Shown here one piece after another: positions 10,194-21,746 of a stretch of DNA of 42,907 bases. The notes beneath the pieces were generated by a model that did not search any database, was not told where the DNA came from, and was given only the letters and a program-made list of their open reading frames with translations. The DNA comes from Krasilnikovozyma curviuscula (Eukaryota > Basidiomycota > Tremellomycetes > Cystofilobasidiales > Mrakiaceae), in assembly GCA_014825775.1 (NCBI GenBank), contig MVAQ01000189.1:1-42907 (forward strand), in the 5' to 3' direction. A program made the position numbers and the translations under genes. Position 1 is the stretch's first letter. Each line of letters opens with the position of its first letter.

Positions 10194-11550
10194 TTACAAT
10201 CCTGGCACATCCTTCGTGTACCCTTCCGCTCTTAAGAACGACTCGGCGTTCTTCCAAAGCAGTCTTTTCCCATCACGTCTGATAGCTCGACTTGGAAGTA
10301 ATGGGAAAATATGAGAGAAATCGAATCCTTTGAGAGAATCCAGTATCTGGAGGATAGATGATGGCGGCAACGGAACCTGAAGTTGTATTTTGAAGATCAC
10401 TATCAAAATAGTCGCGGCGCAATTCTGAATAATAAACGGCTTACGAAGTTGGGGACTGAATACATGAAAGAGATTCCTCGAGGTGTGACAAAAACTAAGG
10501 GTGGTGTCTAATTGTCAGCGTATGGACGGAGAAGTTGATCAGCCAGACACACCTGTATCACCAACAAAGATCATACCATCTTGAATTGCTTTTCCTGGTG
10601 TAGATTGAACATGAAGTATCGCAGAGCCGGGGAAATGTCCTGAGTGAAGTGATTACGATTAGAAAGGAGCAATCTTCAATCTAGAAGCGCTGTTTGTGAA
10701 TTTACCACCACATTTCACGAATCGCACACCATCACCCAGATCTCTATAACCCTCAGAACACCAATCCACAACTTCCTCCTCTACATCTGGCCTCAGCCAC
10801 CACTCTCTATCCTCACTACTCACAAGCACCTTTACACCCAGCGCACGTGCCCAGACTGCCGAACTCGAGTAGAAATGCGGGTGTGAGATGGAAATGTACT
10901 TGATTGGCGGCTGTACCGAGTTTAAGTAAGAGTGTAAGGCTGGAGTATAGAGCGGAATGCAGTCCCAGATGATGGAGAATGTCTGGAGACGGATGAGGTA
11001 TGCTGTGAAGCCGGCAGAAAAATGAGTTCATTACGCTAAGTCCTGAAGATTTTGCTGTCAGGCTCACCTTTCTGACCCTATATTGTTGTAGGGAAAGCAG
11101 TCAGCACTAAGTAATCTTTAAAAATGACCAGCTCGACTCACGATCCCGAAATGAGGCTCGATACAGATCTGCTCGATCCTCGGATCTTCAATATCTAACT
11201 CGACAGTGTTTTTGAAGCCTTTCAACTCCATTTTGGACCATGTTGTCCACGCCTGACCCGTTGGGGGTACCCATTGTCTGACATTGCAAGCGTTGAGGGC
11301 AGTTGGACGGTGGGGAAGCAAGATACCAAACTCACCGATCGTCTTCGCATATCTTACACTGATCATTGAGCAGTGACGGATCTGGGGTAGAGTACTGAGA
11401 ACCGCAAGTCTCACAAACGAGAAGATCAGCCTCGGATTTGAACAGGGCGGGGAGTTCGAGGTGATCTGTCGCTGGCAGAGTGACTCTTTGGCCCAACACT
11501 GCTGAGCTCGAAGGATCTTGATTCTTGAGGAGCTGATCTGGATTCGACAT
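10194..11550 (-). CDS. Metallo-beta-lactamase-fold hydrolase with N-terminal zinc ribbon
   Basis: Proposed exons (minus strand): 11550-11336, 11277-11142, 11077-11068, 11002-10706, 10639-10553, 10494-10445, 10376-10194; 325 aa. Cys46, Cys49, Cys65 and Cys68 (CETCG, CKIC) form a zinc-ribbon knuckle. The body resembles a widespread family of small MBL-fold proteins: PHFGIGQKAYLIRL, WDCI, ISHPHFYSS, VLVSSEDREWWLRP, CGGHFPGSAILH and MIFVGDT. The canonical HxHxDH metal motif is replaced by SHPHFY, so metal content and catalysis are uncertain. The third exon is only 10 nt; it is required to join PHFGI to GQKAYLI in frame. The penultimate junction uses the AG before 10494, which gives GDTVFVTPRGISFMYS. 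No substrate can be assigned. It is convergent with bL21m and divergent from GCV1. Confidence 0.82.
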
Positions 11551-11868
11551 CTAGCTTACAAGGTACAGAGTGTCGTGGCTTGATGCGGACCACAATTGTC
11601 CCTTGTGATCGCCCAGCCAGAGACGCGACAGTCTGAACCAGATTTTCTTAGGAAATATCCAAATTCGACAAAGACTTAAACTGCAGCAAAGACGGAGAGA
11701 TGCTAGAACAATAAGATCGGCAGCGGCGAAGGGATATGTATCTCCCTCGCCAGCTTGATGAGTCGAAGCACTCTGTCCAACTCGGTGCGAAATCCAAACT
11801 CGGTGGCCTGAATTTTTGTTACCTCTTACTTTGTAGCTTCTGACCTTCAACGCCATCTCTCCATCAAC
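11551..11868. promoter_or_regulatory. Divergent intergenic region, MBL-fold gene / GCV1
   Basis: This holds the 5' flanks of both genes. Minus-strand reading frames in this stretch have no recognisable similarity and cross the GCV1 start, so I treat them as shadows. No specific regulatory site is identified. Confidence 0.5.
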
Positions 11869-13416
11869 ATGAAGTCCATGACCCTTCTCAGAATCTCACC
11901 AGCGGTCCGTTCAGCTTCGGTGAGGCCCACAGCGGCAGCTCTGACTGTGCGAAGAGGCTTCTGCCAGTCTGCGCGACGAACTGACGACCACCACGATGGT
12001 CCACTGGCCAAGACTCCGCTGTATGACTTCCATGTGTCCAACCAGGCAAAGATGGTGCCCTTTGCTGGATACTCCATGCCTTTGTCGTACGGAGACGTCG
12101 GTCAAGTTACCGTGAGTGGGAGCCCTTGAGTGTCTCGTTCGTATCTTGTCATGATGTCTATGCCCGCTGCTTCCACAGACCCACAAGAATGTCAGAGATG
12201 GTGTTGGGCTCTTCGATGTCTCCCACATGGTCCCATCCTACTTCCGTGGTGAATCCGTCACCGACTTCTTGGAGTGGTTGACCCCAAGCGACCTTCAGGG
12301 CTTAGCCGAGTGGAGCAGCACTCTGAGTGTCTTGCTGAATGAGGAAGGTGGAATAGTGGATGATACTGTGAGTTCTATTCCGCCCATTGATACCCTCGAG
12401 CACTTTGAATTGACACCAATATCATCATCGCAACTTTCTTGTAGATCATCTGCAAGCATGACGCTTCAAAATACTACGTCGTCACAAACGCCGGCCGTCG
12501 AGAAGAAGATCTTGCCCATTTTGCCAAATACATCGAGATCTGGAACTCAAAACACCCTGATGCTCCCGTATCAATTGAGACCTTGGAAGGCCACGGACTC
12601 GTCGCGCTTCAGGGACCTAAGGCTGCAGAATACTTACAGCCTCTCATCAAGGACTTTGATCTCAACGAGTTGAAGTTCGGAATGGCGAAATTCCTGAAGA
12701 TTGATGGTGTGGAATGTCACGTCGCTAGGAGTGGATACACAGGAGAAGATGGGTTTGAGGTGAGACCAAACTTGGCTTTTAAGCCTCTGCTGAAAACTGA
12801 CTGAAGATTATTTATTTATTTATTGATTTTTGCGTAGATCTTGATCCCACCAGCTTCTACTGTCGAGGTCACATCCAAGCTATCCCAGCCACCAGTCTTG
12901 CTCACTGGTCTTGGTGCAAGGGACTCCCTCAGACTCGAGGCTGGCATGTGTCTCTACGGACAAGATCTCAATGAGTCTATCACACCTATTGAAGCTGGCC
13001 TCGCGTGGGTCGTCGGTGAGTGCACCATCTTTAGTGTCAGAGATATTGAGTGCTGATAATTTCCATCGCTAGGTAAATCACGTCGAGTGCAGCCAAACAA
13101 CCAGTTCATCGGCGCCTCTAAAGTCCTCTCCCAGCTAGCATCTGCACCACCTCGCCGTCGAGTCGGCCTTCTCATCTCACCAGGCTCACCCGCTCGAGAA
13201 GGCACCGAGATCTACGGCCCTGATGGCACGACGCTCGTTGGTAAAATCACCAGTGGCATTCCGAGCCCGAGCTTGAACAACGCTAATATCGCCATGGGAT
13301 ACGTCGAGAATGGATACCATAAGAAAGGTACAGAGTTGAAGGTTCTGGTTAGGAAGAAGATGAGAGATGCGAAAGTGAGCGGGATGCCGTTTGTGAAGAC
13401 AAACTACTTCAAGTAG
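11869..13416 (+). CDS. GCV1: Aminomethyltransferase, T-protein of the mitochondrial glycine cleavage system
   Basis: Proposed exons: 11869-12111, 12179-12367, 12445-12759, 12838-13015, 13073-13416; 422 aa. The first ~35 residues ([26 protein letters not shown]) form an Arg/Ser/Ala-rich mitochondrial presequence. Then the T-protein landmarks appear in order: [145 protein letters not shown] and NIAMGYVE. The enzyme transfers the aminomethyl carbon of glycine from H-protein lipoate to tetrahydrofolate, releasing ammonia. All phases agree. Intron 3 contains a short TTTA repeat. Confidence 0.96.
12808..12823. repeat. Short (TTTA)n microsatellite in GCV1 intron 3
   Basis: About four TTTA units sit in the intron between GCV1 exons 3 and 4, close to the 3' splice site at 12837. 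The tract may serve as part of the T-rich region before the acceptor. Confidence 0.7.
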
Positions 13417-13733
13417 AAAAAGGATGCTCATCTACGAGAACTCGGGGGTTTTACCATTTTTTCTTATTGTATAAGCTTTAGTTGTGAATCATGGGACCCT
13501 CGTGGTGGAAGCAAGAGCACACTCGACCAGAGAAGCGCATCCTGATCACACTGCGGCCTTCTCTCCTTTCCAGCGTGAAGCAGCAGCCCGTTTCGAACCA
13601 TAGAAAGAGAAGAACTGCAATCGAAACACGCACCTCAACGAGCCTATGCCACTTTCACATTTTCTCTAACTTGTTACATGAGCCTCTGTGTCGAGGCGAA
13701 TCTAAGTTTCGTCATACGAGCATCTTCAACAAG
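13417..13733. promoter_or_regulatory. Region between GCV1 and VPS10
   Basis: This holds the GCV1 3' flank and the VPS10 5' flank. It includes an ATG at 13491 that is in frame with the VPS10 start 81 codons downstream, with no stop between; see the VPS10 entry. Confidence 0.5.
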
Positions 13734-16700
13734 ATGTTGACGTCTCTGATACCCTTTCTGTTGCTCCTGATACCGCCGAGTTCGGTATGGGGTCAAGCAC
13801 CTGAATCCTCGATAACTAAGTTCCCTCATCTGCCCTCGAGGATGTACTATTTCGAAGATACAGAGGTGAGCTGTCCCATCTTTTACCTGCATCATCATCC
13901 TTCGTGGGCTCATCTGAGGCTTTGTACTATCTAGGTTGTGCTGTACCATGATCCAATGCTGCAGAATGTCTGGCGATCTGCTAACGAAGGCAAAGATTGG
14001 GCTAAAATTCCAGTGGTACCGGAAGGAGAAGCTGCGCAGCTTATTGAGCACCCTTTTGACAATGAGGTTGTGAGTACAGCTAGCCTTGTACAAAGATAGT
14101 ATCTGATTGGTACTCGTCTTGATCTGCACTATCAGGCATTTGTGTTGACTCGAGGAACGAGTGGGAAAACGACGCATTATGTCTCTTACAACAGAGGCGA
14201 GACGTGGCAGAGCTTTGAAGTAGAGACAGCACCCACTTTATCTGGTCCGGCACTGGCGTTCCATGCAACTGAAAAGGACTGGATTATGTACCAAGGTACT
14301 GTGTGTGAAGATACTGGGACTGGCAGGTGGGGATCAGGCAAATCGTGCTGGGACGAGGTGAGTCGTTTGAACTAGCATCAACACATGGCCCAAGCTGCCG
14401 TAACTCTTACGCCTCCCTTCTCAACAGACCTGGGCAACACAAGATGCATTCAGAACACCAGCCCAATCGCTCCTAACTCAGACCAGCAAATGCCTATTCG
14501 CTCATTCAACTAAGAACTTCGCCCCTCCAACACCACTCTTGACGAACCCCCTGATCTTCTGTATCGCATTTGACCAAAGCACCAAACCAGGAGATGCACA
14601 CTCGCTTCGAGAATCAAGGCTGTTTGCTTCCAAAGACTGGTTCAAAACACGCGAAGTTGTCGACATGGGCGTCGGTCGTCAAGCGAGGGGTGTCGTTGGT
14701 CTAGGAGTCGTCAGCAAATTCGTTCTGGTTGCTGTCAAGGTCGATGCTCTCGGTGGATCCGGTAGTGGAGCTGGTGGAGATCCTATGCACATGTATGTCA
14801 CCGTTGATGGTGAAAACTGGAGTCAGACGAAGTTTCCACACTCATCTGTTGTAGGGCTCAAAGAGAATGCTTATGTGAGTGTCGCAGTTTACTTTCAATA
14901 AAAACTCAGTTTCATTTTGCTCCTCCGAATACATTAGACGATCGTCGAATCAACTACCCATTCACTTGCGATCGACGTTCTTGCCCACCCAGCCGCCTCA
15001 ATTGGAGATCTCTTTGTTTCCAATTCGAACGGCACAGACTTTATCATCTCTCTACCAGACACCAACAGAAACGATCGAGGAATTGTGGATTATGAGAATC
15101 TTGTCGGCTTGGAAGGTGTCGGAGTTGCCAATTATGTCTCGAACAGAGAGGAAGCTGTCGGATGGGGTGAGACCAAGAAGATAAAGAGTGTTATTACTTA
15201 CGATGACGGTGAGATTTTACGTCCAATAATCGTATATCTTCTTTCCACGTTCACTGAATTCAAGCCGCTCTCGGATCTAGGTCGATCATGGAGCTTGTTG
15301 GTACCGCCAGAAAAGGACATCAACGGCGATGACTGGCCCTGTCAATACGCACCAGACAGCAAGGATTGCTCTCTTCATCTTCATTCAGTCTCAACACCAC
15401 ATAATTACGGCAGGGTGTTCTCGTCAACCGCACCTGGATTTGTGATGGGAGTCGGCTCCGTAGGATCCAGCTTGGCTGCCTATGACGATTCGGACACTTT
15501 CCTCTCAACAGATGCTGGTGTCACTTGGACCCAAGCTGGCAAAGAGGCAAGGAAGTATGAATTTGGAGATCAAGGTAGCATACTGGTTACTGTGAACGAT
15601 GAAGGCTTCACCGACTCTGTCTCTTTCTCTTACGATTCGGGAAAGACTTGGTGAGTGATTTCTTATTTTACTACTGCATACCTACCTGTACTGAGCGATG
15701 TTTGGTTTCTCAGGAATGATTACAATTTCGGTATCTCTCTCAGAGCCCTTCTGCTCACAACCGTCCCGGACTCCACCTCTCAAAAGTTCCTGCTTCTGGG
15801 TACCCTTTCAAGGAAGGATTCTAGTAAAGATGGGAGACATGCACTTGTCTTTTTAGACTTCGCTCCAGTTAGAAAAAGGAAATGTACCGATGCTGATTTT
15901 GAGCGATGGGATGCTAGACCAGCTGGCGAAGAATGCCTGATGGGCCATAAGGTAAGCGTGCTGATAGCAATCTCATCGCAATCCTATGATCCTGCGTAAT
16001 GATACTCTCCATTTTTATTTTTAGCAATACTATCTTCGGAGGAAAGCTGATGCTGACTGCTACGTTGGGGACAAATTCAAGGACCCAGTTGCTAAAGAAG
16101 AAAACTGCCCATGCTCTGACAAAGACTTTGAGTGGTAAGTTCCAGCATGCGTTGCCCTGAAAACAGCTCGGCACTGAAACCTCGTACTCTCTCCAGTGAC
16201 TTCAACTTCATTCTTCAAGATGGAGAGTGCGTTCTCGCAGGACCTGAGCCTGTACCAGCTGGAGTCTGTGAAAAGGATACCGATAAGTATGAAGGATCCA
16301 GCGGATACCGTCTCATTCCTGGTAACACCTGTGACCGAACTAGGGGTAAGCAGAAGGATGCTAAGGAAACGAAGGACTGCTCCCAAGGTAAGCAACGATT
16401 CGTTTCTCGGAGCAAACTTTTCACTAAGTGATACTTTGTGACAGCAAAACCCAAAAATGGTGCTGTTTCTCACGCAACTGTAGGTCTTTTCACACACAGA
16501 AAATAAATCCTGTTTAATTCTGATCTGTCATTGTTGGAATGTAGCATGACTTCGGCTCCATGGTTCTCAACCATGTCTACATGGGAGACTCTTCAGCAAT
16601 CCTAGTTCAACTCATGGACAGTTCCATCTGGCAAAGTAGCAATGAGGGCTTCACCTGGAAGCGTCTGTATGAGAACGAAAAGTTCCTCGCATTTGCAGTG

Positions 16701-19403
16701 CATGCTTACGACAAGTACCGAGCATACCTAATCACAAACAACAACAAAGTCTATTTTACCACCGACACTGGCAAATCCTGGAATACTTTCACCCCACCAG
16801 ATGAACCAAACGGTTTGGGTGTACCAATTTTCGACTTCCACCCCACTCAGCCTAATTGGATCATCTGGACTGGTCAGAAAGACTGTCAAACTGCAACCTC
16901 CAACACCTGCCGTGCTGTTTCATCCTATACTACCGATCATGGGAAATCCTGGAGACCAGTTGACACTTACGTCAAGACGTGTTCCTGGGCAAGAGACTCA
17001 AGGCTGAAAATTGATGAGCGAATGATCATCTGTGAGACTTTCAAGAACAAAGAAGGCTCCCAGAGATCGAGGGAATACAACCCACTCGAACTCATTGCTG
17101 GTCAACAGTATTATTCAAAGAAACAAACTCTCTTCCCATCCGTTGTTGGCTTTGCGACGTTCTCGGAGTATCTCATCGTTGCACAGGTGAGCAAGGACCT
17201 ATCCATTCGTTATTCGTATATGTGTGGTGATTTTTGGTTTTGACTACTGTGTTACCGATAGCTGGATGAAGGGAAAGGAACACTCAGCCTTCAAGTTTCC
17301 CTCGACGGACTGCATTTCGCGGAAGGTCAGTTCCCACCCGGGATGAACATCGAGAACAAAGCAGTACGTCCCTTTCCTTTTCACCATTTCGAAATCTCAG
17401 TTGCTGACCTTGAGATATTTCCACTAGTACACCATCCTCGAGAGCAGCACAGACTCTGTGTTCCTTCACATGACAACTAGCAGTGTTACCGGGGCTGAGT
17501 ATGGATCTCTTTTCAAGTCAAACTCCAACGGAACAGTAAGTTCTGCCATGTATTGATAAGTGAGATGCAATTTGACTCTCTTGTTTATAGTATTATGGTC
17601 TATCCATTGAACACGTGAACAGAAACAGGAGAGGTTATGTTGACTTTGAGAAGATGATTGGTCTGGATGGAATAGCTCTAATTAACGTTGTCTCAAATCC
17701 GGATGAAGCTGCTATCAACGGAAGGAAACAGCTACAGAGTAGAATCAGTCACAATGATGGCGAGTCCAATTTCATTTTATCTCATTCCCAGTCGGATAGA
17801 AACACTGATCCTGTCGTCGTTCTAGGTGGGACCTGGAAGCCGCTCACACCACCAGCACAAGACTCGCTCGGCCAACCATATCCTTGCTCAACAACTGTAA
17901 ATACATCTTTTGTCAAGCATCACGCACATTCTGACCTTTTTCTTCCTCCATCAGTCTTGCAACCTGCATATCCACGGCTACACGGAGAGGAGAGACCCAC
18001 GGGCGACATTTAGTAGTCCTTCAGCTGTAGGTTTGATGCTTGGAGTTGGATCCGTTGGTGAAGAACTTGCAGGTTACACGTCCGTCGACAGAATACCAAT
18101 CTTTGTTGTGGGATACGGCTAACGGATTCATTTTCATCAACAGCGATAGTGACACGTTCCTCACTAGAGACGCAGGGTTCACCTGGCAGGAAGTTCACAA
18201 AGATGCACATCTCTGGGAATTTGGAGACTATGGTTCCATCCTTGTCCTAGCAAATGATGAAGATGCGACTGATCATGTCATCTACACTACTGACGAGGGT
18301 CTCACGTGGAAGGAGTATGGTTTTGGCGACATGATCTTTGTCAAGTCCATTCAAACTCTTCCAACTGACTCCAGTAGGAAATTCATCTTGTTTGGAAGCA
18401 AACCATCGAAACCCGACTCTACAGTCGCTATCCATCTCGACTTCACCGGAATCACCAACAGGAAATGTGAGTAATTACTCTTTGAAGTTGTATCCAACCT
18501 CAGATTTGTGCTGATGTTACTATTTTCGAAGGTGAGGAAAAGATTGAAGATCCGAACCACGATGACTTTGAACTCTGGAGTCCAAGTGAGGGACGAGAAG
18601 AAACTTGCCTGTTCGGGCGACAAGTTCTCTATCACCGTCGAGTTCGTGACAGAGACTGTTACATTGGTGATTCCCTGGATAGGCAAGGTCTGGAGCAGGT
18701 GCAACGGAATTGCACCTGTGCCGCATCAGATTTCGAGTGGTTCGTCTCGGGCTGTTCTATTGTGGAATGTTGTTTGTTTTTCACACTAACAGTTTCTGTG
18801 ACAGTGAATTCAACTACTATCCAAACGCGAATGGTGTCTGCACCCTCTACCAAGGCGCTGTTCCTCTCTCGTCAAACACTCAAGATGAACAATGTGTCAA
18901 CGGAGCAGAGTTCTGGTACGAACGCACGAATGTCAGGAAGATACCTTACTCATCTTGCGAAGGAGGAGATCGACCAGACAGAGGTAAACAGCATACTTGC
19001 CCATATACTTACGTTGGAACCAAGAGCCATCTCTTCTGGTGGACCGTGATCTTGGTTCCATTCGCTTTCGCTGGACTGGCAGCACTATGGTGGCATAAAA
19101 AGAATAGCGGGTGAGCGGCTGATTTCAATTTTTAGGTCAGGGAAGCACACAGACTGATGTTTGCGAATTTGCAGCGCTATTCGATTGGGAGAAAGCAGAG
19201 CATTCGGTGGTGATGGACCATTAGACGTTGTCATGTCTGTGCCCTACTTCCTGATAGGGGCTGCTGGAGCTGGGTGGGCTTGGTTGGAGAGCCGATTGCC
19301 GTCCCTTCCATTTGCTGATAAATTCAGGACGAGGACTGGATACCGCAATGTGCCGGTCGATGATGATGCAGAGATCTTACAAGGAGCGTATGAGGACGAC
19401 TGA
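13734..19403 (+). CDS. VPS10: Vacuolar protein sorting receptor, sortilin family, two VPS10 domains
   Basis: Twenty proposed exons: 13734-13865, 13935-14069, 14136-14357, 14428-14874, 14938-15208, 15281-15650, 15714-15951, 16025-16134, 16197-16387, 16445-16479, 16545-17186, 17262-17363, 17428-17535, 17591-17759, 17826-17896, 17955-18079, 18144-18466, 18532-18739, 18805-19110, 19175-19403; 1477 aa. Residues 1-20 ([20 protein letters not shown]) are a signal peptide. Two VPS10 beta-propeller halves follow, with Asp-box-like repeats ([40 protein letters not shown]). Each half ends in a Cys-rich 10CC module (about 580-705 and 1230-1345). A single membrane span lies near 1375-1395 ([19 protein letters not shown]), then an ~80-residue cytosolic tail with acidic and Tyr motifs ([13 protein letters not shown]). 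The receptor cycles from Golgi to endosome, delivering vacuolar hydrolases. Exon 14 ends at a GC donor and exon 16 at a weak GTCCGT donor. An in-frame ATG at 13491 could add 81 residues, but the signal peptide favours 13734. Confidence 0.95.
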
Positions 19404-21746
19404 GGTGAGGCTGGTCACGTAAATTAGACATTGGAAGCTCTTTCAAGCAACGGCGATTTTGTTTATGCAAGGCTTTCCAAACACCAAAAGAATTAACTGC
19501 CTGTTAGCATGAGGTAACCTCCGCGGAACCAGAACACAAAGCGACTGGTGCAGTTTGTCGCAATGCTCATGGGCGGGAGGCTGAATGACTTGAAAACGTA
19601 GGAGAGTGTCATACTGGGACAAGAAGATTACCAATCTCTCAGAACTGAAGAATCACGACTGTCGCTGACGCAGAGTAACATGGGGAGTGCGACGGCGCAA
19701 TGAAAATTGAGCGACTTTCTGAAGCGGGCGCAAAGTCAAGCTTTGAAAGGTTGGCACGAGATGTAGCTGTTCTCACTGTTGAGATTCTCTGAAGGTGAGC
19801 GGAGGACCATCGCCAAGGATGAGAATTGTACGGATACGTTGTCCTGTTAAACGGAACTCAACCTTTCCCAGTGAACTGCTGCTCTGATGACACAGAGTGC
19901 TCCAACCGACCATGTTGACATTCATAATCTGCCCTGAAAGGAAGGTAGGAGTCTGTGCTCTCTGCCCTCGAACAGACTTTTTTTCTTTAAGTTTTGATTT
20001 CGTTTCTCGCGCCTGCGAGCATTTTTTTTTCTTTGCTTGCATGGTACGGTACAGACAGACCATCAGCAACCTTTTTCCCAAATCCTCGTCTCTACACTGA
20101 TGACCAATTGAACTCTCTTATTTCCCTCCTTTTGATAGGTTTCCAGCTGCAATCCAGACAGAGCTGTTCAGCTAATTAGAAGAAGCATTGCAGGCTTTCC
20201 CGTGTTCGTTTCCTATACCTCCCCAGCACCATTTCAGTTTGATCCTTTCTTCTGTCTATCTTCACCTCTGCTACTCCTTCTTCTTCTCATCACATTCACC
20301 ACACGGTATTGCCTAAACCCCCTTCTCCCTCACGGGTCTCCAGCGGTGTGGGTTTAACTACTGTAGTGGAAGAAAAAAGTTTCTAGGAGCCAGACAACTC
20401 CTCAGAATGTAGTCTTTATCGCTCTTGTCTTTCGTTTCCTTCGGGTTCTGTTAGGTGGCTTGGTATTGACCTCAAGAGACCGTTCCACGCCTAGGTGATC
20501 CGTTCCTCAGGATTTCACGGGTACTACGGGTTCGTGACATACTAAGTAAGCTGAATATAGTTGTATATTGAATATCTATTGTCTAGCAACTTCTATCGCT
20601 GGAAGAAATGCCTTTTGAAAGAGTGATGTGGATAATCTGTTGCAAAAGTGACTGCCTTAAAGCGCAAATTATACTCGATAGGAACAATTCACAGTCACCT
20701 CCTCCCTGATTACAAGACAACATATATATATACTTTGAACTTTACAACTCAAACACATGTTGTTTGTTACGAGGTTACCGGAGACGATACTGGGCAAAGA
20801 TGAACATACATCGCATCACAGCCCGACATGTTGCCTGGCAGCCTTTCACGTTCATTTCTCCCCAAATCTCTACTTTAAGCTCCTCCACAGGAATAGAAGG
20901 TAACGACTTATCCTTGCTCGCATGCGGCTTAAGAGATTACAGGGCGGTTGGTCAGCTTCCAACTAGCGAAAGCGTAAACGAAAACACTCACGTCCCACGG
21001 CCCAGCGTGAGTACTTCGCAAATCCTTCTTCTCAAAGACTGAGTTCGCAGTGACCACCTTCGCCGCAACTTGTAGAAATCCTGAGAGCTAGTTTCTCTAT
21101 CGAAGTGCTTCAACAGACACTTGACCCTTATCAAATATTGCTTTTTCTCAGAAACCAAGCATCTCCAACTTGTTGTGGGGTTTGACAAGCATCGTATCAC
21201 AACCACGGGTATCGCCTTACAAGCACTGAACGTGAATTCGGCTCGAGAGCCAGTTCATCGGCGATATTCGTACCGGAGAGAACGTCTGTTCGGTTATCAT
21301 GATTAAAAAAATGGAGAAAGTCTGGCTCAGTGTCGAAGAGGAGACAGGGTTCCATTTTATAGAGGCAAGTGAAGTGAGAGTCTGCCAGTTTTACTCGACT
21401 CTAAGCGAAGCTTGCAAGACAGAAAGATGCATAATGGCGGCAAGATGCAACTGGTGGTACCCAACCACATCAGCGCAGTGTAGCTGGTTTAGTTGCGATG
21501 GATATCTCAATGTCAGAGGAGGTGAAGAGTGGGGAAGATGTCGCTGACAGGACTTCGTTTTGACATCCCACTTGAGACCAGAGAACTATAGATGTGAGAA
21601 TATTCTTCCCTGGAAAAGGAGGAGCTTCATCAAATGCTAACCCTGCTGCTCGCTGTTTTCGAGTAAAATAGTGGCCACCGCGCGGAAGGCCGAAACGATC
21701 CTGTCGAGCCAAACTTCCCACTGCCATCTGGTAGTAGCAAAAGCAC
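19404..21746. other. 2.3-kb stretch with no convincing protein-coding gene
   Basis: Reading frames here are short (100 codons or fewer), lack family motifs and do not chain across plausible splice sites. It must hold the VPS10 3' end and the promoter of the following hydrolase gene. Visible structure: T-rich runs near 19978-20035, a strong CT-rich tract at 20236-20300, an ATATATATATA run at 20722-20732 followed by a 48-codon ORF (20757-20903), and no tRNA or snRNA signature. A non-coding transcript or a fast-evolving small gene is possible. Confidence 0.5.
20236..20300 (+). promoter_or_regulatory. CT-rich tract resembling a fungal core-promoter/TSS element
   Basis: About 65 bp are almost all C and T on the plus strand. 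Such tracts sit just upstream of transcription start sites of many basidiomycete genes. Here the nearest recognised plus-strand start codon is about 1.4 kb away, so it may drive an unannotated transcript or a long leader. The call is inferred from composition only. Confidence 0.35.

Noticed and set aside
10495..10552. Alternative acceptor AG just upstream (near 10506) in the MBL gene
   Set aside because: With the canonical GTGTGT donor it puts the following exon out of frame and loses ISFMYSVPN; the AG before 10494 keeps it.
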